A stretch of 50,672 nt of DNA from Candidatus Omnitrophota bacterium (GTDB lineage Bacteria > Omnitrophota > Gorgyraeia > Gygaellales > Profunditerraquicolaceae), in contig JAQURX010000013.1 in the NCBI GenBank assembly GCA_028715415.1, positions 1 through 50,672 on the forward strand, read 5' to 3'. How positions within the stretch are numbered: the stretch's first letter is position 1; every line of letters starts with the position of its first letter. This document shows, one piece after another, positions 41,033 to 48,453 of this stretch. The notes beneath the pieces are model-generated. The model searched no databases. It saw only the letters and a program-made list of their open reading frames with translations, and was not told where the DNA came from. The position numbers were made by a program, and so were the translations under genes.

Positions 41033-41246
41033 TGAAGAAATCTAACTTCTTTTTATACAGTGCGGCGAGTTCTTTTAACTGGACAATGTCAACCCTGCGC
41101 TGGCCGATTTCAATCTTTGAGATATACGACTGGCTGCGGCCTAATTTCTTTGCAGCCTCTACTTGTTTTAAGCCGGCCTTTTTGCGGGCATCAATAAGCT
41201 TGCCAACAAGCAACTTATGAGTTTTTGTATAAATTGTTCCGCCCAT
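41025..41246 (-). CDS. Xre-family helix-turn-helix regulator
   Basis: The 73-residue protein is one Cro/C1-type HTH: ARKKAGLKQVEAAKKLGRSQSYISKIE, given by the L-K-Q-x-x-A-A and S-Q-S-Y-I-S-K-I-E pattern, then VQLKELAALYKKKLDFF. It could control radC or the response-regulator gene next to it. Its own ATG follows AAGG. Confidence 0.88.
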   Translation of the reverse strand: MGGTIYTKTHKLLVGKLIDARKKAGLKQVEAAKKLGRSQSYISKIEIGQRRVDIVQLKELAALYKKKLDFFIK

Positions 41247-41249
41247 ACC

Positions 41250-41278
41250 TTGACACTTCCTTAAAAATATGATATGCT
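41250..41278 (+). promoter_or_regulatory. Promoter of the receiver gene
   Basis: TTGACA (41250-41255) and TATGCT (41273-41278) with a 17-base spacer, about 60 bases before the coding start. Confidence 0.75.
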
Positions 41279-41346
41279 TTTTTTAGACATAGTCCAAAAT
41301 GGAATATTGATTTTAGGAACCTAATCAGAAAGTCCAGGTGACTAAA

Positions 41347-41721
41347 ATGGATAAGCAAATCAAGATTCTACTGGTTGATGACGATGAAGATATCAGAAAT
41401 ATCTTAAGTTTATTACTTCAAAAAAGAGGTTTTATTACCGAAAAAGCCAAAAACGGGATAGAAGGCTTGGAAAAAATCTCTGCGCTTAAACCGGATATTA
41501 TAATCCTTGACACAATAATGCCTCAGATGGGCGGAATCCAGACATGTTACAAACTAAAGACCAGCCCCTTAACACAAGACATTCCGATTATATTTTTATC
41601 TGCTTATAAAGAAGCGGCAAATTTTATAGGTGAATTACCGGGAGCAACGATTGAATTCATGGATAAGCCTTGCAGCTTTGAATCGTTGATTACCAGGATA
41701 CAGACCCTAACTCACAATTAA
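41347..41721 (+). CDS. Single-domain response regulator
   Basis: The ATG at 41347 (after AGGTGACTAAA) gives 124 residues; a GTG nine bases earlier is possible. The receiver has ILLVDDDEDIRN (acidic pocket), DIIILDTIMPQMGG with the phosphorylated Asp, then PIIFLSAYK and the Lys of EFMDKPCSF. There is no output domain and no kinase gene nearby, so it may act by protein contact. Confidence 0.93.
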   Translation: MDKQIKILLVDDDEDIRNILSLLLQKRGFITEKAKNGIEGLEKISALKPDIIILDTIMPQMGGIQTCYKLKTSPLTQDIPIIFLSAYKEAANFIGELPGATIEFMDKPCSFESLITRIQTLTHN

Positions 41722-41757
41722 ATCATCCCCGCCAGCCACGGAAGAAACAAGATTTAA

Positions 41758-42006
41758 TCACCACTTAAGCACAGAGACTTTTCCTTCTATATCAATATTC
41801 GTATCAATATTACTAGCAGCACTTGCGCCTTGAGCCTGTTTAACCTTCTGGCTTTTTTTATTACTGCTGGCATTAGAGCTGGCCTTACTACTGCCTGAGT
41901 TCTGAGTATTTACCGGAGCGCTGACATTGCTTGAAGCACTATAACTAAGCTGGCTTGAAGCGCAACCAAACAAAAGAACACATAATAAAACAATTAGCTT
42001 TTTCAT
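41758..42006 (-). CDS. Small Ser/Asn-rich lipoprotein
   Basis: Start at 42006 (MKKLIVLL) gives 82 residues; an upstream ATG adds two. Lipobox LFGC at residues 11-14 here, then a low-complexity Ser/Ala/Asn segment with SNxS repeats and the end IDIEGKVSVLKW. Likely lipid-anchored and disordered. No family recognised. Confidence 0.65.
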   Translation of the reverse strand: MKKLIVLLCVLLFGCASSQLSYSASSNVSAPVNTQNSGSSKASSNASSNKKSQKVKQAQGASAASNIDTNIDIEGKVSVLKW

Positions 42007-42015
42007 AAACATTCC

Positions 42016-42268
42016 CTAAAACCTGAAATGCACAAATATCCTGCCGAAATTTTTATCGTCTTTTTCAATGCGGCGGTAAAGCTTCTTTATCTGCGGCTGC
42101 TCCAAGAAACGCAAAACTCCCTTCTTCAGCTGCCCACTCCCTTTCCCGGGAATAATTTCCACAAGCTCAATTGCCCTACGAAGGGCACACTTGCGCAATT
42201 CCGATAAGCGCAAGGTGCGCCCTGCTATCACTAAAAATATCATGTAAGTCTAATTTAATCTTAGCCAT
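42016..42268 (-). pseudogene. Smr-domain protein, frameshifted
   Basis: An ATG at 42268, after a good promoter, starts MAKIKLDLHDIF, the LDLH opening of an Smr domain. This frame hits TAG after about 30 codons. The frame one base away continues RAIELVEIIPGKGSGQLKKGV, the Smr catalytic H/GxG half, then RFLEQPQIKKLY and NFGRIFVHFRF to 42016. Together they make one small Smr protein of normal size if a single indel lies between 42180 and 42230. That interval contains an imperfect palindrome. It is either a real frameshift mutation or a sequencing/assembly error. Confidence 0.75.
42181..42222. repeat. Imperfect palindrome inside the Smr gene
   Basis: AAGGGCACACTTGCGC and GCGCAAGGTGCGCCC pair over most of their length around an 11-base loop. 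It spans the place where the Smr reading frame is lost. Confidence 0.55.
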
Positions 42269-42274
42269 AAAATT

Positions 42275-42303
42275 ATTATATCGCCTTAAACTTAAATACT
42301 CAA
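42275..42303 (-). promoter_or_regulatory. Promoter of the Smr gene
   Basis: Minus-strand TATAAT (42275-42280) and TTGAGT (42298-42303) with a 17-base spacer. The context GCGATATAATAA recurs before two other genes in this region. Confidence 0.6.
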
Positions 42304-42336
42304 TAAACAAATTAGAATGTTGGAAGGCGGGCCCAC

Positions 42337-42507
42337 CTAACAACATTCGCAGAAATCATGACAGGCTTTAACTAAAGCCTTCAATGATTCTGTTTTGGAA
42401 GCATCCTTTGCTTTTATATCAACCTGAACGCCATTTTGTGTTTCTTTTACTTTGCATTCAAGCTGCTCGCAAATAGACTTCATATCCTTTCCGCAACAGC
42501 TAAACAT
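42337..42507 (-). CDS. Cys-rich small protein, 56 residues
   Basis: Starts MFSCCGKDMKSICEQLECKV and ends CHDFCECC, with a polar middle, so seven or eight Cys are clustered at the two ends. GAAAGGAGGTGAT is a very strong ribosome-binding site. It lies just downstream of an ArsR-type regulator with a dyad between them. Metal or metalloid binding is the natural guess; no known metallothionein or chaperone pattern is claimed. Confidence 0.7.
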   Translation of the reverse strand: MFSCCGKDMKSICEQLECKVKETQNGVQVDIKAKDASKTESLKALVKACHDFCECC

Positions 42508-42533
42508 AGCATATCACCTCCTTTCATTCTATA

Positions 42534-42551
42534 GTTCGAAGATACTCGAAC
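42534..42551. promoter_or_regulatory. Dyad between the ArsR-type gene and the Cys-rich gene
   Basis: GTTCGA-AGATAC-TCGAAC is a perfect 6+6 inverted repeat located after the regulator's stop and before the strong ribosome-binding site of the small Cys-rich gene. A binding site for the regulator is plausible. Confidence 0.5.
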
Positions 42552-42569
42552 AATAAAGACAAAAAAATT

Positions 42570-42890
42570 TTACTTTAAGAAATCTTTAATAAGATTAACC
42601 GTATCCATATTGACCTTACAGCGGTACATCTGCCCATCTCTTTCGCAGCTGATCAACCCTGCGTTTTGAAGCTCCTTAAAATGATGGGATATCGTTGACC
42701 GTGACAGATTCATGCAATCACACACTTTGGTAAAAGCCCTTTCAACAGGGCAACAGATTGATTCCTTCACCGGAAATACAGCTCCCTCTTTTGATCCTTT
42801 TGAAGCATGCTCATATATCATCATAAAAATCTTGAGCCTCTGCTCGTTCGATAGAGCCTTAAATATCTTTGAATAGTTCGATTGTTTCAT
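42570..42890 (-). CDS. ArsR-family winged-helix regulator
   Basis: The 106-residue protein has FKALSNEQRLKIFMMIYEH, then VCDCMNLSRSTISHHFKEL (recognition helix; C-x-C just before it is the classic alpha3 metal-sensing position) and AGLISCERDGQMYRCKV. An extra CCP at about residue 46 adds two Cys. The sensing Cys set suggests a soft-metal or metalloid inducer. A perfect-spacing promoter lies upstream. Confidence 0.92.
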   Translation of the reverse strand: MKQSNYSKIFKALSNEQRLKIFMMIYEHASKGSKEGAVFPVKESICCPVERAFTKVCDCMNLSRSTISHHFKELQNAGLISCERDGQMYRCKVNMDTVNLIKDFLK

Positions 42891-42897
42891 AACAATG

Positions 42898-42926
42898 AAT
42901 ATAACCTTTTATCAGCAATCTGTCAA
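42898..42926 (-). promoter_or_regulatory. Promoter of the ArsR-type gene
   Basis: Minus-strand TTGACA (42921-42926) and TATATT (42898-42903) with a 17-base spacer. The regulator's ATG follows within about ten bases of the -10. Confidence 0.75.
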
Positions 42927-42963
42927 GAATTTATTTTAGTACTTATAATCATTACCATAACCT

Positions 42964-44118
42964 TTATTTACTAAAAATCTTCCCCTTAAGCCATAGGTCG
43001 CGCAAAATATAGCCGGTAACAATAAGCATAACTCCCAGCATTAAAGAACTTAAGGCAGAGCCTAATGTAGACCAGACATGGCTAAAGAAAAGCGTATAAG
43101 AATCAATGATTAAAAAGGTTAATCCGTAATTAAAAAACATCTTATCTTCTTTTACCGCTCCATAAAACAAAGATGTTAAACAAGCTGCCATAAAAAGAAT
43201 ATTTGCCATCCATAATTCATGAGTCATTGGCGAAATAAAATAATTCTCTTTAAAAGTAAATCCCCATATAGACATAATCCACAAAGAAATAAAAGCAAAG
43301 AGAATCCCCGTCCATTCATACGTCCTGCCGAACATAAATAGAAAACTGTCTTCCCTGAAACGGGATTTTTCTACATGAAAGAGCCCTACAAATAATAAAA
43401 GAATACCTACAAGAAGCTGAATCGCAGGAAATTGCACGCCAATTACATAACAAGCGGTAAAATATGTGGTAAATAGCCCGACTGCATGCGCAAGGAAAGC
43501 TATCCCGAAAAGAAGCGCGATCTGGTCTTCCATAAAATACGCAATCATCATAAAGAAAATTATCCCCAAGAAAGAAAACAATGGAAATATGGCTGCCTTA
43601 CCTAAATATAGATAAGGATCTTTCGGGTAAGTTGCGTAATTAAACAACTGCAATCCCCAAGAAGCTAAAATATAGCCTAAAGTAAACGAAGTTGTGCCAA
43701 GGCGAAGTTCCTTTTCCTGAAAATATCCTAATTGCGTTGTCCTTAAATCAGATTTTTTTCTTAATACCATTCCCAGCCATTGGAATACACCCCATCCCAA
43801 GAAACAGCCAAGGCCTCCTAAGATTTCCCCATAATGTTGCGGAGACAATGATTTAACAAGTTTAATAATAGGGCTTACTAAATTATATAAAAACTCTCCA
43901 ATAACAACAAAAATCTCAATATTGATTAATCTTAAAGTAGCAACAACTCCAACAAACAACCAAAAGGCTCCAATAACAAAAAGAATCTTAATTAGTTTTA
44001 AAAATTGCCTGTGGCGCTCAATCTTCATATAATCGGAGATCTTTACCACCTGATCTTCGTTAATTAACCCTGACTGCTGCCACTTCCGCAGATAACGCAT
44101 CAACCGCCCCATGCGCAT
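42964..44118 (-). CDS. Multi-pass membrane protein, DUF2157-like
   Basis: The start at 44118 follows GGAGGCTAT; a longer frame to 44166 is not supported. The 384-residue protein opens with LRKWQQSGLINEDQVVKI, the short cytosolic helix typical of DUF2157 proteins. About ten hydrophobic segments follow, with paired Trp and Gly-rich helices. Function of the family is unknown. The C-terminal part ends in GYILRDLWLKGK. Confidence 0.7.
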   Translation of the reverse strand: MRMGRLMRYLRKWQQSGLINEDQVVKISDYMKIERHRQFLKLIKILFVIGAFWLFVGVVATLRLINIEIFVVIGEFLYNLVSPIIKLVKSLSPQHYGEILGGLGCFLGWGVFQWLGMVLRKKSDLRTTQLGYFQEKELRLGTTSFTLGYILASWGLQLFNYATYPKDPYLYLGKAAIFPLFSFLGIIFFMMIAYFMEDQIALLFGIAFLAHAVGLFTTYFTACYVIGVQFPAIQLLVGILLLFVGLFHVEKSRFREDSFLFMFGRTYEWTGILFAFISLWIMSIWGFTFKENYFISPMTHELWMANILFMAACLTSLFYGAVKEDKMFFNYGLTFLIIDSYTLFFSHVWSTLGSALSSLMLGVMLIVTGYILRDLWLKGKIFSK

Positions 44119-44173
44119 ATAGCCTCCTTTAATTAATTTATTATACCATTCCCACATAAATAACAAACAAAAA

Positions 44174-44235
44174 AGGCATTCACCTCTGTTACTAACTCGG
44201 CCCTAAAAGAGTAGTTAGTAACGAGACAAACGCCT
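44174..44235 (-). terminator. Terminator after the TPR gene
   Basis: GTTACTAACT (44188-44197) and AGTTAGTAAC (44213-44222) pair perfectly, extended by CTCT/GAGA and AGGC/GCCT arms. On the minus strand the structure ends GCCTTTTTT. Confidence 0.8.
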
Positions 44236-44252
44236 ATTATTAAATCTAATAT

Positions 44253-45290
44253 TTACTGCTCTAACTTACCTGCATCAACTAATTCTTTCCTAATAGTCAC
44301 CAAACCAGCAAAATCAGGATTAATAGATGCCCCAATGCGATAATAATTTAAGGCTGAATCATAATCCTGTCTTTGCAAATAAATTCTAGATAAACCACAG
44401 ATTGCCCCCAAATCTTTAGGATTAACCTCATATCCCTTAAGAAATTCTTCAAAGGCTTTGTCCAGATTTCCTTCTTTAATAAGAATAAGATTTGCCCTGT
44501 ACACATGGACTTGAGAAAATGATTCTTTGTCTGACCGAAGCGAAGACTTTCTGTCTAAAGCCAATTCGGCTTTATTTAAATCTTTAACTGCCATGCCTAA
44601 ATCGTTCTTCTCAATATCGTTGATTAACAGAGTAAAATACCATGCCGGACTATGATATAGATATAAAAGAGGAAATGCGGATTTATTAGTTACTGCAACA
44701 GTCATATATCCGGGAGTTCCCACAACATCAAAATTAGGCTGCATATCAGGCATAAAGCTGTCCATCGAGTTTGCCTTCATAAGACAATCTAATCCTTTAT
44801 CACTATTATTATTCATGTAATACATTGAACCTAAGTTGCCATATGCCTGAGAAAAGTAAGGAAGAAGGCTGAGTGCCTTATCGTAATATTCTTTTTCCAT
44901 CTGCTGATTGCCAAATTTCCCATACATGCTTCCCAGATTAAAAAAAATTACACCTCGTGAAGGAACTTCTTCTTTATACGCTACCTTTTCTAATATTGCT
45001 ATAGCCTTAGCATATTCTCCGTCGCAAGCATAAGCTACTCCCAAATTACAAGCACAACCCAAATGCTCCGGATTAATTTTTAAACAATCTTCCAGCTTCA
45101 AAGATGCTTCATAGAAAAAACCATTTTTAATGAAATCTGTTCCGCTTTTAAACAAAGCTTCGGCATCTTGACAGTAAGCTTTACCATAAATCAGGCTAAA
45201 TAAAACGATGCAAAGAAAAAAACGTGCTTGTTTTCCCACTTTCTTGATTTTAAGAAAGTGAACCCATCTCATCCCCATTATTCTAACCAT
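44253..45290 (-). CDS. Secreted TPR-repeat protein
   Basis: The 345-residue protein has a basic N-terminus and a signal segment (ARFFLCIVLFSLIYGKAYC). TPR units are visible as DAEALFKSGTDFIKNGFF, LGCACNLGVAYACDGEYAKA, FFNLGSMYGKFGN, FSQAYGNLGSMYYMNNNSD and, near the end, AICGLSRIYLQRQDYDSALN. It may be periplasmic or lipid-anchored; a Cys follows the signal (KAYC). Any of three early ATGs may be the start. It has its own promoter and terminator. Confidence 0.85.
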   Translation of the reverse strand: MVRIMGMRWVHFLKIKKVGKQARFFLCIVLFSLIYGKAYCQDAEALFKSGTDFIKNGFFYEASLKLEDCLKINPEHLGCACNLGVAYACDGEYAKAIAILEKVAYKEEVPSRGVIFFNLGSMYGKFGNQQMEKEYYDKALSLLPYFSQAYGNLGSMYYMNNNSDKGLDCLMKANSMDSFMPDMQPNFDVVGTPGYMTVAVTNKSAFPLLYLYHSPAWYFTLLINDIEKNDLGMAVKDLNKAELALDRKSSLRSDKESFSQVHVYRANLILIKEGNLDKAFEEFLKGYEVNPKDLGAICGLSRIYLQRQDYDSALNYYRIGASINPDFAGLVTIRKELVDAGKLEQ

Positions 45291-45296
45291 GAAATT

Positions 45297-45324
45297 ATTA
45301 TACCGCCCTAAAACAAAAATTCAA
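45297..45324 (-). promoter_or_regulatory. Promoter of the TPR gene
   Basis: Minus-strand TATAAT (45297-45302) and TTGAAT (45319-45324) with a 16-base spacer; the first ATG is only about ten bases downstream, so the leader is very short. Confidence 0.6.
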
Positions 45325-45348
45325 TTCCCATATATTAATTATCTGGAA

Positions 45349-45420
45349 TTAATCCTGAGCAAATTAGATTTTAGAATGGATATTGCGAATGACCCAAGAC
45401 CTTTTGGAGCTTAGGATTAA
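45349..45420. repeat. Long inverted repeat between TPR and membrane genes
   Basis: TTAATCCTGAGC and GCTTAGGATTAA pair with one G-T mismatch across about 48 bases, with an inner CCAA/TTGG pair. On the minus strand it may end the upstream membrane-protein transcript. Confidence 0.5.
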
Positions 45421-45448
45421 TTAAGTATTGCGTCCCTGAAATCCCACT

Positions 45449-46075
45449 TTATTTTTCTGCTTTTTTTAATAAATCTTCCAGAATCATAGTTTGTCTTCTT
45501 GCCAATATATATAAAACAATATTACCAATCACGGTAACAAGAAAAAGCCCCATTGCTTTTCCCCATTGAAAATCACGTAACCAAAGAATAATTTTTGAGC
45601 CAACAAAACCGTAAATAATAGATAAACCGTTGCCTATTGTAAATATATTATAAACCCCATTACTCTTTATTAATTCAAAGTTTTCTACAGCTCTATTCTC
45701 TGCCGAAAGCATTTTAACAGCTTTTCTTTCTTCACGAGTTTTAATAGCAGCTGCTTCTAACTGAGCAGATTTCCACCTACCAGCGACTTTTAAAGCAAGC
45801 CAAATAGCAATAAACTCTGGTTTGTTTATCAGAAAAGATGTGATATACAATAATATTTCAATATCTCCTACCCTACGAGCATACCATGTATAAGCTTTAG
45901 TCTCATTAATACTAAAACTAGAAAAATATAACTTCTCCTTTATTTCGTCTAAAGTGAATTTTATTAGAAAGCCTCCTATAAAGAGAGTACAACCATACCC
46001 TATAATAAGCGGCCAAATCCAATTAAAAATAATCACTAAAGACTCATAAGTTACAATACAGGCCCCCTCCACCAT
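45449..46075 (-). CDS. Membrane protein, 208 residues
   Basis: Starts MVEGACIVTYESLVIIF after AGGAGGTTATT. About four hydrophobic segments surround a charged central stretch (KSAQLEAAAIKTREERKAV). No family recognised. It has its own promoter overlapping the terminator of the SecB-like unit, so it is probably regulated separately. Confidence 0.7.
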   Translation of the reverse strand: MVEGACIVTYESLVIIFNWIWPLIIGYGCTLFIGGFLIKFTLDEIKEKLYFSSFSINETKAYTWYARRVGDIEILLYITSFLINKPEFIAIWLALKVAGRWKSAQLEAAAIKTREERKAVKMLSAENRAVENFELIKSNGVYNIFTIGNGLSIIYGFVGSKIILWLRDFQWGKAMGLFLVTVIGNIVLYILARRQTMILEDLLKKAEK

Positions 46076-46129
46076 AATAACCTCCTAGTAAAAAAATTAG
46101 CTTTATTTCTTACTCCTTCATTCATCTCT

Positions 46130-46157
46130 ATTATATCGCTTAAATAAAATATCCCAA
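46130..46157 (-). promoter_or_regulatory. Promoter of the 208-residue membrane protein gene
   Basis: Minus-strand TATAAT (46130-46135) and TTGGGA (46152-46157), spacer 16. As at 37204-37232, the TTGGGA is an arm of a terminator hairpin. Confidence 0.5.
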
Positions 46158-46177
46158 GCCCTTTTCGAGCTTGGGAT
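46151..46177 (-). terminator. Terminator after the SecB-like gene
   Basis: ATCCCAAGC and GCTTGGGAT form a perfect nine-base stem over a nine-base loop, followed on the minus strand by ATTTTATTT. Confidence 0.7.
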
Positions 46178-46200
46178 TAATAAAAAACTGCCCCCTTTAT

Positions 46201-46608
46201 TTATTCTTGGTTATTATTTATTAAACCTTCTACCAAGCTCTCCGGTATTATAAGAGGAGAAAACCCAAGCTTAGTAGTCATTTCAGAAAACAATTGAATT
46301 AAATAAGGAACTACGGCGAGAAGACATATTTTCTTTAATTCCAAAGAATCAATTTCATCTTGTGACAAAGTTCGCACAAACTCTGTAGTTAAAACTCCTT
46401 CAACGCTTGCGTTCAAAACATCACTTCTTAAATCAACGCCGATATTGAACTTAATACCCATTTTTTCTTTATGAATACCTTTAACATCCCATCTAAAACT
46501 CAAATTATACTGTAAATTTATCCTACTACCACCAGAGATCAATTTTCTTTCAAAATTAATTTTAGTAAATATAACCTGAACAAGTTTTATTTGCTCTTTA
46601 TCTATCAT
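46201..46608 (-). CDS. SecB-like chaperone-fold protein
   Basis: The 135-residue protein has the SecB-type beta pattern and the C-terminal hallmark PYLIQLFSEMTTKLGFSPLIIP, recalling SecB's PYAR...R-G-F-P-x-L-x-L-x-P segment by layout. SecB-like proteins outside Sec export act with toxin-antitoxin-chaperone modules or in other specialised systems. Here no classical toxin is next to it; it follows two small membrane proteins in one unit. Identification is moderate. Confidence 0.65.
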   Translation of the reverse strand: MIDKEQIKLVQVIFTKINFERKLISGGSRINLQYNLSFRWDVKGIHKEKMGIKFNIGVDLRSDVLNASVEGVLTTEFVRTLSQDEIDSLELKKICLLAVVPYLIQLFSEMTTKLGFSPLIIPESLVEGLINNNQE

Positions 46609-46610
46609 GT

Positions 46611-47033
46611 CTATCCCTCAGCGATTAAAACTATTCTTGAGTTTCTTTCTGATAAACCAGAAAATGTACTATGTTGTACTGCATTATAATCACTTTCGTT
46701 CGCTTCCCGATCTAGGCTAAAGAAAGACCTTACTACATCTCTTAATAATATAGTTCTGCGCTTACTATATTTGGTTACGGTATACAAAAAATCGTCAACT
46801 GCGTTACTAACAGATATTATTTCTGTCGAAGCTATTTTTTTAGCCAATAATGTTTTCTTTTCAGGGATTTCTCGCACAAAATACAGAATTATGCCAAGTG
46901 GAACTAAACACAATATCAACATATTCATAGTTATAGCAAAATCAATACCTAAGCTAATCATTACTATACCAATCAAGAATATACTCATAAAACTAAAGAC
47001 TAAAACAAGAATCTCTTTCAGAGTTTTCTTCAA
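46611..47033 (-). CDS. Two-helix membrane protein, 140 residues
   Basis: A TTG start overlapping the previous stop as TTGA is supported by AAAGGATGAGAG upstream. Two hydrophobic segments lie in the first 50 residues. A soluble, basic-to-polar C-terminal region follows, with IISVSNAVDDFLYTVTKYSK and RDVVRSFFSLDREANESDYN. No family recognised. It is coupled to both neighbours, so the three products probably form one system. Confidence 0.7.
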   Translation of the reverse strand: MKKTLKEILVLVFSFMSIFLIGIVMISLGIDFAITMNMLILCLVPLGIILYFVREIPEKKTLLAKKIASTEIISVSNAVDDFLYTVTKYSKRRTILLRDVVRSFFSLDREANESDYNAVQHSTFSGLSERNSRIVLIAEG

Positions 47034-47398
47034 TTTCTCTCATCCTTTCCCAGCCAGAATTTAACCGCATTAATAATCTTCTTTATCAAAATCCTTACTA
47101 TATCAATAGTAATATACAAACAATATAGCACCCAAACACCAACTTCACTCAAATAATTAGCCCAATTAATTAATTCATCTGGTGCGGGGAATTTTATATT
47201 TTTGGCTACGGGGCAAAAAGAATGAACAACAGGCCTTAACTTAGACACTACAACTAAAACATGAGACAAAAAAAGCAATATGATTGCTAAACAAACAAAC
47301 GTAAACGAATCTTTTAGAACGAGATGAACAAGTTCAAAAGATTTAGCAAACTTAAGATATCTTTCTTTAATATTGTCCCACGACATTAGTATAACCAT
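47030..47398 (-). CDS. Membrane protein, about 122 residues
   Basis: First gene of the SecB-like unit. The ATG at 47398 is used here; a GTG at 47425 and an ATG at 47386 (MSWDNIKERYLKF) are alternatives. Hydrophobic segments lie near the middle (FVCLAIILLFLSHVLVVV) and later (VGVWVLYCLYITIDIVRIL), with a conserved-looking CPVAKNIKFPAPDELINW loop between. It ends in AATTGA overlapping the next start. Confidence 0.65.
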   Translation of the reverse strand: MVILMSWDNIKERYLKFAKSFELVHLVLKDSFTFVCLAIILLFLSHVLVVVSKLRPVVHSFCPVAKNIKFPAPDELINWANYLSEVGVWVLYCLYITIDIVRILIKKIINAVKFWLGKDERN

Positions 47399-47559
47399 AA
47401 TCCTTAACCATCGCAATGTCAACACAAGATAATAGAAAGAATTGTAGACAGTCTATATAAATATCTGTCAAGCAAAGCGTTATAAAAGAATCGCGCTTTT
47501 CTTTATTTTACTCCTCTTATTTATCATGTCAACCCAAAATACCACAAAATCCCTCTAGT

Positions 47560-47645
47560 AATTTTCGCAGCGAATCACGATTTTAGCCAATATTCGCGGG
47601 TGACGAGGCGCGACTTACTGGATTCCCGCTTTCGCGGGAATGACA
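47560..47645. repeat. REP-like palindromes in the gap before the AbrB/RelE pair
   Basis: In the 47426-47731 gap, GCGAAT (47570) pairs with ATTCGC (47592) and is followed by GGGTGACGAGG, shared with the element at 11891-11901. ATTCCCGC-TTTC-GCGGGAAT then lies at 47622-47641. The latter is a common dispersed palindrome; a second copy is at 48424-48443. Confidence 0.6.
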
Positions 47646-47674
47646 AAAAGATATGCGGAAATGACATTAAAATC

Positions 47675-47723
47675 AGGGACAGGTCCCCCGGATTAGCATC
47701 TTAATAGGTCGGGACCCGTCCCT
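47675..47723. repeat. REP-like inverted repeat of the GGGACAGGTCCC type
   Basis: AGGGACAGGTCCC (47675-47687) and GGGACCCGTCCCT (47711-47723) pair with one mismatch over a 23-base loop. This resembles REP units mobilised by Y1 transposases; no transposase gene is present. Confidence 0.6.
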
Positions 47724-47731
47724 TTGCAGCC

Positions 47732-48010
47732 TCAAGATTTCCTCAAAAACCTCTTAATATCCTCATGGTTTCCGGCAAGAATAAATTCTACTAAATCCTT
47801 ATTCCAGCGGAAAATAAGGCGGGTTTTAAGGCCATGCCTTACTTCCCAATAATCACCCTTGAGCCGTTTAAGGCCAATACCTTTATAAATAAACCTATCT
47901 TGAGATAATATATCGATTGTCTTAAGGCAGGCGTTCTTAATCTGTGTTTTAAGTTTTGGATGAAGCGATTTTAAAGAGTGCTCAAAAGACGGTTTAAATT
48001 CAAACCTCAT
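47732..48010 (-). CDS. RelE/ParE-superfamily toxin
   Basis: The 92-residue protein is a RelE-fold toxin by layout: FKPSFEHSLKSLHPKLKTQI, then GLKRLKGDYWEVRHGLKTRLIFRW and FILAGNHEDIKRFLR. The GDYWEVRHG-K-x-RLIF block is the usual central strand. It overlaps the end of the AbrB-type gene by four bases, the normal antitoxin-first order. Confidence 0.88.
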   Translation of the reverse strand: MRFEFKPSFEHSLKSLHPKLKTQIKNACLKTIDILSQDRFIYKGIGLKRLKGDYWEVRHGLKTRLIFRWNKDLVEFILAGNHEDIKRFLRKS

Positions 48011-48273
48011 ACAGACTTGAGGTGTCTTTTGGCTCCTTCTGCAGAGGTAAATAATTTCCCTTTTTCTCCGGCAAGCTTATCAATCTTCGCCCACTCGTCT
48101 TTGGTAAATCCTGACGGCTCGACATTGATATTGCAGCGCGCGATAACCACTCCGCTTTTATCAAGGCAAAATGCGATATTTTGCCCGCGATTTAGCTTAA
48201 GCATCTTGCGCACGGCAGCGGGAAGTGTAACTTGTCCTTTTGAAGTTATTTTTGACATACCTATTACAGTCAT
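48007..48273 (-). CDS. AbrB/SpoVT-type antitoxin
   Basis: The 88-residue protein has MSKITSKGQVTLPAAVRKML near its start, the swapped-hairpin AbrB domain, then GQNIAFCLDKSGVVIA and a longer acidic C-terminal part that likely wraps the toxin. AGGAG stands eight bases before the ATG at 48273. An AbrB-type antitoxin with a RelE-type toxin is a mixed but known combination. Confidence 0.88.
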   Translation of the reverse strand: MTVIGMSKITSKGQVTLPAAVRKMLKLNRGQNIAFCLDKSGVVIARCNINVEPSGFTKDEWAKIDKLAGEKGKLFTSAEGAKRHLKSV

Positions 48274-48311
48274 CTTGTCTTCTCCTTACTTCCTTACATT
48301 CTTACAATATA

Positions 48312-48340
48312 AGTATAACTTTAAAAACAGAAGCTGTCAA
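48312..48340 (-). promoter_or_regulatory. Promoter of the AbrB/RelE pair
   Basis: Minus-strand TTGACA (48335-48340) and TATACT (48312-48317) with a 17-base spacer. Confidence 0.8.
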
Positions 48341-48423
48341 GACAACTCTTTCACCTCCTTTCTATTATAATAGACGTAGGAAGTGGGGAAATCTAACGGG
48401 GTTATTTAATAGAAATAGCATGG

Positions 48424-48443
48424 ATTCCCGCGTTCGCGGGAAT
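48424..48443. repeat. Second copy of the ATTCCCGC palindrome
   Basis: ATTCCCGCG-TT-CGCGGGAAT, nearly identical to 47622-47641 and in the same flanking context (TGGATTCCCG...GGGAATGACA). The two copies bracket the AbrB/RelE pair. Confidence 0.75.
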
Positions 48444-48453
48444 GACAGGATAA

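Noticed and set aside
37939-47723. Prophage or intact insertion sequence in the accessory region
   Set aside because: No integrase, transposase, capsid or terminase genes; only solo REP-like palindromes and TA pairs.
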